DNA of 64,000 nt from Oscillospiraceae bacterium. GTDB lineage: Bacteria; Bacillota; Clostridia; Oscillospirales; Ruminococcaceae. The translations under genes and the position numbers were made by a program. Every line of letters begins with the position of its first letter. Position 1 is the stretch's first letter. The DNA is taken from the NCBI GenBank assembly GCA_004555865.1, contig SFJO01000012.1, positions 5,552 through 69,551 of the forward strand, in the 5' to 3' direction. Of the stretch, positions 41,460 through 50,540 are shown one piece after another. Under the pieces are notes generated by a model. That model was not told the origin of the DNA. It saw only the letters and a program-made list of their open reading frames with translations, and did not search any database.

Positions 41460-43085
41460 TTAACTCTTCCGGCTTTTTGCCGCCGTCATTTTGATGACCG
41501 ACAGGGTGGCCAGCATCAGGACAATGGCCACGATCAGGCTGATGACCACGTTGCGGACGTAGCCCGCCACGATGTAGGATACACAGGACACCGCCGCCGC
41601 GGTAATGGCGTAGGGCAGCTGGGTGGAAACATGGTTTACATGCTCACACTGCGCACCGGCCGAGGCCATGATGGTGGTATCCGAAATGGGCGAGCAATGG
41701 TCGCCGCAGACCGCACCGGCCATACAGGCGGAAATGGCAATGATCATCAGTTGAGGGTCGGTTGCGGAGAACGCATCCACCACGATGGGAATCAGAATGC
41801 CGAAGGTGCCCCAGCTGGTGCCGGTGGCAAACGCCAAAAAGCAGCCCACCAGGAAAATGATTGCGGGCAGCAGGCTGACAAACGTGCCCGCGCTGGCCTT
41901 CACCAGGGCCGCCACATACTCCTTGGCGCCCAGGCTGTCGGTCATTGCCTTCAGCGACCAGGCAAAGGTGAGAATCAGAATGGCGGGCACCATGGCCTTA
42001 AAGCCCTCGGGCAGGCAGGCCATCAAATCGCGGAACTTCATCACGCGGCGGATCAAGTACAGCACCACGGTGATCACCAGGCCGAAGAAGCCGCCCAGCG
42101 CCAGACCCACGGAGGCATCGCTCTGGGAGAAGGCGGTAACAAAGTCGGTCCCCTCAAAGAAGCCGCCGGTGTAAATCATGCCGATGACGCAACAGATGAT
42201 CAGGCTGAAAATGGGGATGACCAGGTCCATCACATGGCCGTTGTCTCCAGCCGCAGCCGCCTCTTCGTCCATAGCCTCATAGGGATGATTGCCGGTGGTG
42301 AACAGGTCGCCCTTGCGGGCGTTGGCCTCATGCAGGGCCATGGGGCCGTACTCCTCGTGCATCAGCACCATGCCCACCATCATCACGATGGTCAGCAGGG
42401 CGTAATAGTTGTAGGGAATGGCGCGGATGAACAGGCTGAAGCCATCCTCGCCTTCCACAAAGCCCGCCACGGCGGCGGCCCAAGAGGAGATGGGGGCAAT
42501 GATGCAGACGGGCGCTGCGGTGGCGTCGATCAGGTACGCCAGCTTTGCGCGGGAAACGTTCTGCTTATCGGTCACAGGGCGCATCACGCTGCCCACGGTG
42601 AGGCAGTTGAAGTAATCGTCGATGAAGATCAGCACGCCCAGGGCGATGGTCGCCAGCTGCGCCCCCGCCGGGGTTTTGATCTTGCTGCTGGCCCAGCGGC
42701 CGAACGCAGCCGAACCGCCGGCCTTGTTCATCATGGCCACAATGCTGCCCAGAATGACCAGGAAGATCAGAATGCCCACGTTGTAGGAATCAGACAGAAC
42801 CGACACGATGCCATCGCTGAACACGTGCAGCACCGTTCCCTCCGGATTGCCGCCCGCATACAGCAGGCCGCCGATGAGAATGCCCACAAACAGCGAGCTG
42901 TACACCTCTTTGGTGATCAGGGCCAGGGCAATGGCCACAATGGGCGGAACCAGCGACCAGAACGTCGCATACACCGCCGGCTGTGCGGCATCGCCGCCCT
43001 CCGCAAAGGCGGCCATGGGCAGCATCACCGCCATCAGCAGCAAGGCTGCCAGGGCGATGAGCCGCTTGGAATTGCAATGTTTCAT
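41460..43085 (-). CDS. NhaC-family transporter, probably lysine (LysW type)
   Basis: The 541-residue product has an N-terminal hydrophobic signal-like helix and about 11 further membrane segments. IFIDDYFNCLTVGSVMRPVTDKQNVSRAKLAYLIDATAAPVC and the C-terminal CGDHCSPISDTTIMASAGAQCEHVNHVSTQLPYA are strong NhaC-family signatures. NhaC proteins are annotated as Na+/H+ antiporters. Members behind lysine riboswitches have been proposed from regulon analysis to be lysine transporters (LysW). The lysine riboswitch here makes that more likely than a housekeeping antiporter. A GGAGGAAAAATC site precedes the ATG. Confidence 0.88.
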   Translation of the reverse strand: MKHCNSKRLIALAALLLMAVMLPMAAFAEGGDAAQPAVYATFWSLVPPIVAIALALITKEVYSSLFVGILIGGLLYAGGNPEGTVLHVFSDGIVSVLSDSYNVGILIFLVILGSIVAMMNKAGGSAAFGRWASSKIKTPAGAQLATIALGVLIFIDDYFNCLTVGSVMRPVTDKQNVSRAKLAYLIDATAAPVCIIAPISSWAAAVAGFVEGEDGFSLFIRAIPYNYYALLTIVMMVGMVLMHEEYGPMALHEANARKGDLFTTGNHPYEAMDEEAAAAGDNGHVMDLVIPIFSLIICCVIGMIYTGGFFEGTDFVTAFSQSDASVGLALGGFFGLVITVVLYLIRRVMKFRDLMACLPEGFKAMVPAILILTFAWSLKAMTDSLGAKEYVAALVKASAGTFVSLLPAIIFLVGCFLAFATGTSWGTFGILIPIVVDAFSATDPQLMIIAISACMAGAVCGDHCSPISDTTIMASAGAQCEHVNHVSTQLPYAITAAAVSCVSYIVAGYVRNVVISLIVAIVLMLATLSVIKMTAAKSRKS

Positions 43086-43117
43086 GATTTTTCCTCCTGC
43101 GTGTGTTGCCTGCGCAC

Positions 43118-43170
43118 AAAAAAACAGCCGGAAACAACGGCCCGACGGGGCGCGCTTGTTCTCATGGCTG
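43118..43170 (-). terminator. Expression-platform terminator of the lysine riboswitch
   Basis: In the leftward direction, CAGCC/GGCTG, AACAA/TTGTT and GCCC/GGGC helices stack into one long stem and are followed by T7. It sits between the aptamer and the NhaC-family gene. Confidence 0.88.
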
Positions 43171-43196
43171 TGAATCAGAAACTTCCAATCCGCCCA

Positions 43197-43360
43197 GGAT
43201 AGCGCTCCACTTCAAACGTGACAGTGCGCGCCATATTCTGGCGCGCCCCAGGGCGGGTGCATACAGGCAGCCACACAAGCCCTTCGGCGGAACAGCCTTT
43301 TGCCGGGCGGCTGCCTGCCGCACTTCCGGTTACTCATCTGCCCCGCACCTCTACCATCGG
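43197..43360 (-). ncRNA. Lysine riboswitch (L box)
   Basis: Reading leftward: GGTAGAGGTGCGG, GATGAGTAACCGGAAG, AAAGGCTGTTCCGCCGAAGG, CCCTGGGGC, CACTGTCACGTTTGAAGTG and the closing GGAGCGCTATC. These match the order of conserved L-box elements (AGAGGTGC, AGTA, GCCGAAG, CTGG, CTGTC, GGAGCTATC). Lysine should promote termination of the downstream transporter gene. Limits are approximate. Confidence 0.92.
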
Positions 43361-43433
43361 ATCTTCTATTCAGCTGTGTTTTCGCCGCACACCAGGCCAG
43401 TGCATTTTTGCCCGGACGACAACGTATAAAGCG

Positions 43434-43462
43434 GTTTTAACATATTTTCGTCGTTCTGTCAA
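43434..43462 (-). promoter_or_regulatory. Promoter of the lysine-riboswitch transporter gene
   Basis: TTGACA (43462-43457), 17 bases, TAAAAC (43439-43434). The -35 is perfect and the -10 moderate. Confidence 0.7.
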
Positions 43463-43515
43463 GTAATGCCGCACAATTGTGCCGTTTTTGTCATTTTGCT
43501 GCGGCCAGAATGATA

Positions 43516-43557
43516 CAAAAAGCCCCCGAAGGTGCCATGGCTGCCTTCGGAGGGCCT
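43516..43557 (-). terminator. Terminator of the M16-lgt operon
   Basis: In the leftward direction, GGCCCTCCGAAGG pairs with CCTTCGGGGGCT, followed by T5. It lies directly after lgt. Confidence 0.88.
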
Positions 43558-43560
43558 TGT

Positions 43561-44661
43561 TCAGTTCTTATCCGAAGCGTCCGGTTCTTCGGTGTTCTCC
43601 GCAGTTTCCGCAGTCTCCCCGCTCTCCGCGTTTTCCGCGTTTTCCGGCTCCCCGTTCTCTTCGTCGGCCGCCAGCCGGGCGATTTTCTCATTCCACGCCG
43701 CCGTGGCCTGCACAAAATCGCGGTGCGTTGCGCCGGCCTCCAGGCTGTCCCACGTTTCCGGGCTGGCCTTTGCGTAGGTCTTCAGGTCCTTCACCGCCAG
43801 GCGGACCTGCAGCGGCTGGCCCCGATGCTTGCGGCGCAGAACAAACAGGGCGATCAGGGCGGCCGCCACGCTCACCAGCGCCAGCACCTGGCTGACCCGT
43901 AGGCCAATGCCGGGCAGCATCAGCGAGTCGGTGCGCAGGCCCTCCACCACAAAGCGCTCGGCCCCGTACCACACCACATACAGCAGGGTGATCTCGCCGT
44001 CAAACCGGCGCTTTTTCACATAGCGCCACAGCAGCACAAACCCAATCAGGCACCAGATGCTCTCATACAGGAACGTGGGGTGCACCGGCAGGCTGGGGTC
44101 CACGGTCACACCCTCGGCGGCCAGGGCCGCCTGCCAGTTGGTCAGGTAATTCTGCGTACTTTCGCTGATCATGCCCCAGGGCAGCGTGGTGTTGGTGCCG
44201 AAGGCTTCCTGGTTCATAAAGTTGCCCCAGCGGCCAATGCCCTGCCCGGCCAGAAACCCGATGGCCACAATGTCAAAGGTGGGAAGCAGGGGGACCTTCC
44301 GCCAGAGGCAGGCCAGCCCGCCGAACAGAAACGCGCCGATCACCGCGCCGTAAATGGCAATGCCGCCGTCCCGCAGGTCAATCATTTCCCACAGGCTGTT
44401 GTATCGGAAGGGGGCAAAGGCCACATAGTAGATGCGGGCGCAGGCCACGCCGCACACGGTGCCGATGACCACCACATCCACCAGGCGGTCGCTGTCAATG
44501 CCGAAATCCACCGCATAGCGGAAGGCAAAGGCCATGCCCGCCAGCAGGCCCAGGGCCAGAATGATGCCGTACCAGTAAACGTCCAGCCCGCCCAGAGAAA
44601 AGGCGACCCGGTTCAGGGTAAATTCCAGGCCAAGGGCCGGGAACTGCACATGGTTGATCAT
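43561..44661 (-). CDS. lgt: Prolipoprotein diacylglyceryl transferase
   Basis: The product has 366 residues. About seven membrane helices and the Lgt signature GRWGNFMNQEAFG are present, with the conserved HPTFLYES further on. It moves diacylglycerol from phosphatidylglycerol to the lipobox Cys of prolipoproteins, the first step in maturing the many lipoproteins encoded in this window. Beyond about residue 285 it carries an 80-residue C-terminal extension that ends in an acidic, repetitive stretch (GEPENAENAESGETAETAENTEEP), probably disordered. It starts four bases after the M16 gene stop. Confidence 0.95.
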   Translation of the reverse strand: MINHVQFPALGLEFTLNRVAFSLGGLDVYWYGIILALGLLAGMAFAFRYAVDFGIDSDRLVDVVVIGTVCGVACARIYYVAFAPFRYNSLWEMIDLRDGGIAIYGAVIGAFLFGGLACLWRKVPLLPTFDIVAIGFLAGQGIGRWGNFMNQEAFGTNTTLPWGMISESTQNYLTNWQAALAAEGVTVDPSLPVHPTFLYESIWCLIGFVLLWRYVKKRRFDGEITLLYVVWYGAERFVVEGLRTDSLMLPGIGLRVSQVLALVSVAAALIALFVLRRKHRGQPLQVRLAVKDLKTYAKASPETWDSLEAGATHRDFVQATAAWNEKIARLAADEENGEPENAENAESGETAETAENTEEPDASDKN

Positions 44662-44664
44662 GTT

Positions 44665-45942
44665 TTATTCCGCCTCCTGCGGGAGAATGGTCACGGTGGC
44701 GCTGTGCTCCGGCAGCAGCATGGTCTGCAGGGCTGCGTCCACCTCCTGCTTCGTGAGGGCCGCCAGAAGCTGCACCCCCTCCTCCAGCGTGCTGCTGCGC
44801 AGGTAATTGCTCACCAGCGCACCCGCGGCCCCGGTAGGGCTTTCCAGTGCTTCCAGCATCTCGCCGTACATCTGGTTTTTGCACAGGGTGAACAGTTCTT
44901 CGTCCACGCCCTCTCTACGAATGCGCTCGATCTCCTCCAACAGCAAGGTGCGCACCTTCTCGGGCTCGTCGCTTTCTCCGGTGAACAGAATGCAGCAGCA
45001 GCCTTCCACCGACAGATACTCAGCCCCGAAGCCCGGGTTCACCAGGCCCTCGTCGTACAGGCGGCGGTACAGCGGGGTCATGCCGCCGCACACCAGCTCG
45101 CCCAGCAGGTCGCAGAGGATCTCCCCCCGCACTCGGTTTTCGCCCAGCGGGGCCTCCTTGTAGCCCACGCCGATGCAGGGCTTAGAGACGGACATCCGGA
45201 ACTGATCGCGCGTTTTTGCCGGCAGCGGGCCTTCCGGCTTTTGAATCCGCTGCACCTTGTGGGGCGTGCGGGGCTTGTCCAGCCCGGCCCGTGCGCAGGC
45301 GTCCAGCACCTGCCGGGTGGTCACGCCGCCCGCCACGGCCAGCACCATATTGGCCGGGTCATAAAACGCATCGGTGCAGGCATAGAGCATCTCCGGGGTG
45401 ATCTCGGCAATGCTTTCCACGGTGCCGGCAATGTCGCTGCGGATTGGGTGGTTTTCGTACAGGCAGCCGCACAGGGCAAACAGCATCCGCCAGTCAGGGT
45501 TGTCGTCGTACATACGAATTTCCTGCCCGATGATGCCCTGCTCCTTCTGAATGGTGGCCTCGGTGAAATAAGGCTGACCCACCATGCTCAGAAGAATGTC
45601 CAGGCTCTCGTCCACCTGCCGGGTGGCGGTAAACACATAGCAGGTCTGGTCAAAGCTGGTGAAGGCGTTGGCGTTGGCGCCGGTTTTGGCGTATTTGCTG
45701 AAGGCGTCTCCGTCCTCGCTCTCAAACATCTTGTGCTCCAGAAAATGCGCCACACCGGCGGGCAGATGCACCGGCTTGCCGTCCAGAACAAAGTCCCGGT
45801 CAATGGAGCCGAAGCGGGTGGCGTACTCGGCATGAACGCTGCCATAGCCGGGCATGGGGCGCACCAGCACGGTCAGGCCGCTGGGCAGCACCGTCTTTTC
45901 GCAAGCCGCAGCGCGGCTGAGGGTCTCGTTAATCTCACGCAT
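44665..45942 (-). CDS. M16 peptidase YmfH-like, active-site subunit
   Basis: The product has 425 residues. The inverted zinc motif HxxEH is present as HFLEH in GVAHFLEHKMF, with the distal Glu in the IGQEIRMYDDNPDWR region. It resembles Bacillus YmfH. M16 enzymes work as a clam-shell pair in which one subunit is catalytic. The partner without the zinc motif is encoded directly upstream and overlaps by eight bases. The substrate is unknown, probably short peptides. Confidence 0.92.
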   Translation of the reverse strand: MREINETLSRAAACEKTVLPSGLTVLVRPMPGYGSVHAEYATRFGSIDRDFVLDGKPVHLPAGVAHFLEHKMFESEDGDAFSKYAKTGANANAFTSFDQTCYVFTATRQVDESLDILLSMVGQPYFTEATIQKEQGIIGQEIRMYDDNPDWRMLFALCGCLYENHPIRSDIAGTVESIAEITPEMLYACTDAFYDPANMVLAVAGGVTTRQVLDACARAGLDKPRTPHKVQRIQKPEGPLPAKTRDQFRMSVSKPCIGVGYKEAPLGENRVRGEILCDLLGELVCGGMTPLYRRLYDEGLVNPGFGAEYLSVEGCCCILFTGESDEPEKVRTLLLEEIERIRREGVDEELFTLCKNQMYGEMLEALESPTGAAGALVSNYLRSSTLEEGVQLLAALTKQEVDAALQTMLLPEHSATVTILPQEAE

Positions 45943-47206
45943 GGTCGTTCACCTCCGGGGTCAGCAGGTAGCTCACCGAAAGGGTGAACTGGCGCAGCAC
46001 CTGGCGCACCTGCTCCTGCGTTACCTGCTCCAGCGCCGCGCGGGCCTGGGCCGGGGTGCTCACCGGGCCGCCCCGGGCAATCTCGGCAAAATACCAGCCC
46101 TCCAGACCGGAGAGGCTGTCCTCCACCGATTCCAGGCTGGAAAGCAGGCCGCGGCGGCAATCCTCCATCTCCTCATCGGTGATGGGGCCGTCGCACAGCT
46201 GGGCCAGCTCCTTCAGAATGGCTGCCTCGGCCTTCCGGGCGTTGGCGGGCTCCACGCCGCTGTCCACCATCATGCAGCCGGTCACGGAAGTATAGCTGGA
46301 AGAGCAGTAGTAGCACAGGCTCTGCTTTTCCCGCACGTTCAAGAACAGGCGGCTGGTCACCGAGCCGCCGTACAGGGCCATGGCCAGACGGCTGGCGGCA
46401 ATCTCCTGCGCGCCGGTGCAGCGCCCGGCCGTGAACAGCAGGCAGAGCTTGGCCTGTACCATGTCCATGGTCTCCACCTGGTGGTCCGGCTGCCGGCGGG
46501 GCATAAACAGCCCGGGCAGCGGGGCCTGCCAATCCCGCTTGCGGCCCTCCAGGGCGGCCAGAAGCAGGCGGCGCACGGTCTCGTCTTTGGCGCCGATGGC
46601 CGTCACCTCAATGCTGGCCCTGCACAGCATCTCCTCATACACCTGGGTGAGCAGCTGGGAGGTAACGCCGTCCACCTCTTCCAGGTAGCCGTCCCGCTCC
46701 ACACCGGCCAGGCTGTCGCCGAAGAAGCGGCGGCGAGCCTGTCGCACGCAGTACAGCCGCTTGTCGTTCACCTCGGCCTGAAGCTGCTGGCGCAGCTTGC
46801 CCCGCTCAATGGCCAGCGCCTCTTCGTCGAACCGGCCGTTCACCAGATAGGGACGGAAGGCTACGCCGAACACCAGATCGGCGTACTCGGCGGTCAGGTC
46901 CTCCCCTTCCAGCGCAAATTCATCTTTGATGCCAGTCACGCTCACGGTGAGAACCCGGTTTGCGCCGTTGGTGGAATTGTCCACACTCAGGTCTGCCCCG
47001 TACAGCTTGGCCAGCCGCCGGGAGAGCAGCGTCATGTCCGGATAATCCGCGCAGCAGCGCTCCAGCACCAGGGGCAGCACCGCGCTGGCGGTGGCCGTCT
47101 CGCGGCAGGCCGGGTACTGGAAGCGGATGGTGATGCGGCAGCGGTTGAACTTCTGGGCGTCCAGCGTGTTCAGGAATACGCCGGGCGCAAGATTTTCTCG
47201 TTTCAA
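45935..47206 (-). CDS. M16 peptidase YmfF-like, non-catalytic subunit
   Basis: The product has 423 residues and an M16 fold (LSRRLAKLYGADLSV, LAMALYGGSVTSRLFLNVREKQSLCYYCSSSY with the substrate-binding R/Y region). It lacks an HxxEH zinc motif, as expected for a YmfF-like partner. It should form a heterodimer with the product of 44665-45942. The start is probably TTG at 47206, with GAGGACAAGGGA upstream. It heads the ymfF-ymfH-lgt unit. Confidence 0.9.
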   Translation of the reverse strand: MKRENLAPGVFLNTLDAQKFNRCRITIRFQYPACRETATASAVLPLVLERCCADYPDMTLLSRRLAKLYGADLSVDNSTNGANRVLTVSVTGIKDEFALEGEDLTAEYADLVFGVAFRPYLVNGRFDEEALAIERGKLRQQLQAEVNDKRLYCVRQARRRFFGDSLAGVERDGYLEEVDGVTSQLLTQVYEEMLCRASIEVTAIGAKDETVRRLLLAALEGRKRDWQAPLPGLFMPRRQPDHQVETMDMVQAKLCLLFTAGRCTGAQEIAASRLAMALYGGSVTSRLFLNVREKQSLCYYCSSSYTSVTGCMMVDSGVEPANARKAEAAILKELAQLCDGPITDEEMEDCRRGLLSSLESVEDSLSGLEGWYFAEIARGGPVSTPAQARAALEQVTQEQVRQVLRQFTLSVSYLLTPEVNDHA

Positions 47207-47295
47207 ATCCCTTGTCCTCGTTGTTCTGTAAAATCAGTCCGATCGTTTGTTCAAAGCTGCCCGTTTTCCGGGGCAAATGCTCCGAAAAAGGGAAG

Positions 47296-47342
47296 AAAAA
47301 GGCGGCCCACTCGGGGCGATCGGGTTCCCCGCGGGGGCCGCC
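47296..47342 (-). terminator. Terminator of the VanY-like gene
   Basis: In the leftward direction GGCGGCCC pairs with GGGCCGCC across a 26-base loop with an inner GGGG/CCCC helix, followed by T5. Confidence 0.75.
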
Positions 47343-47387
47343 TGTACGCAAAAAATGCCATGCCGTGTCTGCCGGTGGGCGGAAGGC

Positions 47388-48209
47388 TCAGGCCGCCGCG
47401 GCCAGAAACTCTTCCAGGCATTGGCCGCCGGCCTTGATGGCCGCCGCATTCTCCGGACCAACGTAGCGGTAGTGCCACGGCTCGTAGATAATTCCGGTGA
47501 TCTCCTGTTTGTCTTTGGGATAGCGCAGAATGAAGCCATACTCCGCCGCATGGGCATCCAGCCAGGTGAATGCGGCCGTTTTTTCAAAGGCTTCGTCCAG
47601 ATTCTGGTGGTCCGGGGCAACAATGTCCGCCGCCAAGCCCAGATTGTGCTCGGAGTAGCCCGGCACCGCCACCACGGTTTTGGCCTTATCATAGGCTTCC
47701 TGCTCGTTCAAGCCCTTATTCAGCCATTCCTGCTTCTCGTTGTTGAACAGGTTCGTCTGATACTCCACCGTCCGGTAGCCGGAGCAGAGCAGCAGATCCA
47801 CACCATCGGCTGCGGCAGCCTGCTTCATTGCAATGTAAGCGTCGGCCGCCTCACTGGCCAGCTCCTTCCCGGTGCTCTCCTCCGCGACCTTTGTGGTCAG
47901 GCTGCTTTCGTAGCCATCCGGCATCGGAACGTTGTTGTTCACCAGGGTCAGCCGCCAGTCGGTCGTATCCACCGCCTGCACCGCATCCTCGCCGGCGCTT
48001 TCGCTCACGCTGGAAGAAGTCCCTGTCTCGCCTTTTCCAAGATTTTGGATCAGGCGCACCCCGCTGCGGATCAGCAGGCACAAAAGCCCCAGCAGGGCCA
48101 GGCAGACCAGTGCAAACAGAATGCGGTTGCGCAGGATCTGCTGTTTGCGGCGGCGCTTGGCGGCGGCGCGCTGGCGGGCAGTGGGCGCTTGACGGCGTTC
48201 GGGTTCCAT
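47388..48209 (-). CDS. VanY/LdcB-type D,D-(or L,D-)carboxypeptidase
   Basis: The product has 273 residues. A basic cytoplasmic N-terminus is followed by one membrane helix (about 30-47) and an external peptidase domain. Zinc-site motifs are SGYRT, SEHNLGLAADIV (His and Asp ligands) and EPWHYRYVG (Glu and His). It trims peptidoglycan stem peptides. Nothing nearby (no vanRS/HAX) suggests glycopeptide resistance, so housekeeping wall remodelling is likelier. The ATG at 48209 follows AAAAGGAG; the frame upstream overlaps the promoter. Confidence 0.92.
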   Translation of the reverse strand: MEPERRQAPTARQRAAAKRRRKQQILRNRILFALVCLALLGLLCLLIRSGVRLIQNLGKGETGTSSSVSESAGEDAVQAVDTTDWRLTLVNNNVPMPDGYESSLTTKVAEESTGKELASEAADAYIAMKQAAAADGVDLLLCSGYRTVEYQTNLFNNEKQEWLNKGLNEQEAYDKAKTVVAVPGYSEHNLGLAADIVAPDHQNLDEAFEKTAAFTWLDAHAAEYGFILRYPKDKQEITGIIYEPWHYRYVGPENAAAIKAGGQCLEEFLAAAA

Positions 48210-48284
48210 GGCTTCTCCTTTTTCTACCTGAGGTACAAAATCGGCTTTTCTTCGCGGCAAAGGCTGCACTCTGCCACAATAAGT

Positions 48285-48313
48285 ATTATATCGCATCCCA
48301 TCGGGGATGTAAA
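48285..48313 (-). promoter_or_regulatory. Promoter of the VanY-like gene
   Basis: TTTACA (48313-48308), 17 bases, TATAAT (48290-48285), about 75 bases before the start. Confidence 0.75.
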
Positions 48314-48542
48314 TGCGCGCGTGCTTCCCGATTTTGATTTTCTGGCCATCCGGGCGCACGGCCGCCTTATTTTATAGGATATGCCGCAGCGGCTTGTCCG
48401 GATTTGCCTTCTGCCTCTGCCGCCCGGATTCTGCGCCGTTCTTTACCAGTTTTACAAGTTCTTGCTTTTGGCTGCATTTTGCGCGCTCAAACTTTACAAA
48501 CGTTTTGCCCGCATCTGGTTTCAGCGCAGGGCGCATTCAGGC

Positions 48543-48548
48543 TACAAT
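48543..48548 (+). promoter_or_regulatory. Possible activator-dependent -10 box of pst operon
   Basis: TACAAT lies 125 bases before pstS with no recognisable -35 at 17 bases. Two TTTACAA words occur upstream (around 48447 and 48493). This would fit a Pho-type activated promoter, but their spacing is not the standard pho-box pattern. Confidence 0.35.
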
Positions 48549-48672
48549 AAATATGCGCCAAGGGAGGCGGGACCAAGGGCCGCCGCACCGGGCGCGCCCA
48601 ACCATTGGGCCCACACACATGGAATCACCTGCCGGGGCGCAGAACCGTTCCCGGCCATCAGGAGGAACAAAC

Positions 48673-49533
48673 ATGAACATCAAACGCGTTGCCTGCGGCC
48701 TGTGCGCTGCTATGATGCTGGCTGCCGTTGCCACCGGCTGCGGTTCCAGCACTTCTTCCGCTGCTGCCTCTTCTGAGAGCGCCGCTGCTTCTTCCGCTTC
48801 CGGGCTGAACGGCACGGTTGCCACCGGCGGTTCCACCAGCATGGAGAAGGTTATGTCCGCCCTGCAGGAGGCTTACGCCGAGAAGGAGCCCGATGTGACC
48901 GTTACTTACGATCCCACCGGCAGCGGCGCGGGCATCACCGGCGCCACCGACAAGACCCTGGACATCGGCCTCTCCAGCCGCAAGCTGAAGGACGGCGAGA
49001 CCGGCGTGACCGCCACCACCATCGCGCTGGACGGCATCGCCATCATCGTGAACAACACCAACCCCGTGCAGGATCTGACCATCGACCAGATCGCCAAGAT
49101 CGCCACCGGCGAGGTTACCAACTGGAAGGACGTGGGCGGCGAGGATGCCCCCATCGTGCTGATCGGCCGTGAGGCCGGCAGCGGCACCCGCGACGGCTTC
49201 GAGAGCATCGTGGGCGTGGCGGACAAGTGCCAGTACGCGCAGGAGCTGACCAGCACCGGCGCCGTGATCACCGGCGTGGCTGCCAACAACGGCGCCATCG
49301 GCTACGCTTCCCTGTCCGCTCTGAAGGACACCGTGAAGGCTGTGACCGTGGAAGGCGTTGCCTGCACCGAGGAAACCGTTCTGGACGGCACCTACAAGAT
49401 TCAGCGTCCCTTCAACTTCGTCACCAACGACAGCGTGACCCCCAGCGATGCCGTGCAGTCCTTCATCGACTTCGCCACCAGCGCTGAGGCTGCCGACCTG
49501 ATCCGTGCCGCCGGCGCGGTGCCCATGGCCTAA
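48673..49533 (+). CDS. pstS: Phosphate-binding lipoprotein PstS
   Basis: The product has 286 residues. It has a lipoprotein signal (AVATGC, C23), a Ser/Ala linker and the PstS fold: GSTSMEKVMSALQEAY, YDPTGSGAGI, DIGLSSRKLK and GREAGSGTRDGFE. The Ser/Thr/Arg/Asp residues in these loops bind phosphate. A GGAGG site lies seven bases from the ATG at 48673. It is the first gene of the pst operon and is followed by a partial terminator, which would make the binding protein more abundant than the permease. Confidence 0.95.
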   Translation: MNIKRVACGLCAAMMLAAVATGCGSSTSSAAASSESAAASSASGLNGTVATGGSTSMEKVMSALQEAYAEKEPDVTVTYDPTGSGAGITGATDKTLDIGLSSRKLKDGETGVTATTIALDGIAIIVNNTNPVQDLTIDQIAKIATGEVTNWKDVGGEDAPIVLIGREAGSGTRDGFESIVGVADKCQYAQELTSTGAVITGVAANNGAIGYASLSALKDTVKAVTVEGVACTEETVLDGTYKIQRPFNFVTNDSVTPSDAVQSFIDFATSAEAADLIRAAGAVPMA

Positions 49534-49568
49534 GCGGCACGCGTTCATCCCAATCTCCCGGAATCCCC

Positions 49569-49609
49569 GGCCCGGCTCTGTGCTCATTGCGGCAGCGCCG
49601 GGCCTTTTT
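49569..49609 (+). terminator. Partial terminator between pstS and pstC
   Basis: GGCCCGGC (49569-49576) pairs with GCCGGGCC (49597-49604), followed by T5. Confidence 0.78.
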
Positions 49610-49655
49610 CAAAGACATGGGCCAGCGGCCCGTGTTCATGAAAGGAATCGTATTT

Positions 49656-50540
49656 ATGAAAAAGAAGGCCAATGTGAGAGACCTGGTGGAGCTGGTCATG
49701 AACGGAGTGTTCTTCCTCATGGGCATGACTGCCATCGCCTTTGTGGCTCTCATCACGGTTTATATGTTTGTGTCCGGTCTGCCGGCCATCGCCAAGATTG
49801 GCCCCGTGGACTTTTTGCTGGGCCGCACCTGGGCCTCCACCGCCGCCCAGCCCTCCTACGGCATTCTGCCCTTTATCCTCACCAGCTTCTTCGGTACCCT
49901 GGGTGCGGTGCTCATCGGCATTCCGGTGGGCCTTCTCACCAGCGTGTTCCTCTCCAAAATTGCTTCCCCCCGCATGGCCGCTCTGGTCAGCAGCGCGGTT
50001 GAGCTGCTGGCAGGCATTCCCAGCGTGATCTACGGCCTGATTGGCATGGTGGTGCTGGTGCCCGCCGTGGCCAGTGTGTTCGGCCTGGCAAGCGGTGCCT
50101 GTATGCTGACCGCCATTCTGGTGCTGGCCGTGATGATTCTGCCCAGCATCATTTCGGTGAGCGTTACCGCCCTGAACGCCGTGCCCAAAGAATACGAAGA
50201 GGCCAGCCTGGCCTTGGGTGCCACCAAGATCGAAACCTACTTTAAGGTAAGCCTGCCCGCCGCAAAAAGCGGCATTGCCGCCGGCATTGTGCTGGGCGTG
50301 GGCCGCGCCATGGGCGAGGCCATGGCCATTATGATGGTGGCCGGCAACGTGGCCAATATGCCCGGCCTGTTCAAGAGCGTGCGCTTTCTCACCACCGCCA
50401 TTGCCAGTGAGATGAGCTACGCCTCCGGCCTGCAGCGCCAGGCGCTGTTCAGCATCGCTCTGGTTCTGTTCGTGTTCATCATGCTGCTGAACGCCCTGCT
50501 GAACCGCATTCTGAAAGGAGGCAGCGAAGATGAGCACTAA
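49656..50540 (+). CDS. pstC: Phosphate ABC transporter permease PstC
   Basis: The product has 294 residues and six membrane helices. Family segments GILPFILTSFFGTLGAVLIGIPVG, LLAGIPSVIYGLIGMVVLVP and the EAA loop EYEEASLALGATKIETYFKVSLPAAK are present. Together with PstA it forms the phosphate channel. The start is chosen at ATG 49656 (AAAGGAA upstream); ATG 49638 is an alternative. It overlaps pstA by 11 bases. Confidence 0.95.
   Translation: MKKKANVRDLVELVMNGVFFLMGMTAIAFVALITVYMFVSGLPAIAKIGPVDFLLGRTWASTAAQPSYGILPFILTSFFGTLGAVLIGIPVGLLTSVFLSKIASPRMAALVSSAVELLAGIPSVIYGLIGMVVLVPAVASVFGLASGACMLTAILVLAVMILPSIISVSVTALNAVPKEYEEASLALGATKIETYFKVSLPAAKSGIAAGIVLGVGRAMGEAMAIMMVAGNVANMPGLFKSVRFLTTAIASEMSYASGLQRQALFSIALVLFVFIMLLNALLNRILKGGSEDEH

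Noticed and set aside
47388..48209. Vancomycin-resistance VanY
   Set aside because: Only the carboxypeptidase family is shared; no vanH/A/X or VanRS genes are near.
48430..48560. PhoB/PhoP box upstream of pstS
   Set aside because: Two TTTACAA words occur but not at the 11-base spacing expected; kept only as a low-confidence note.
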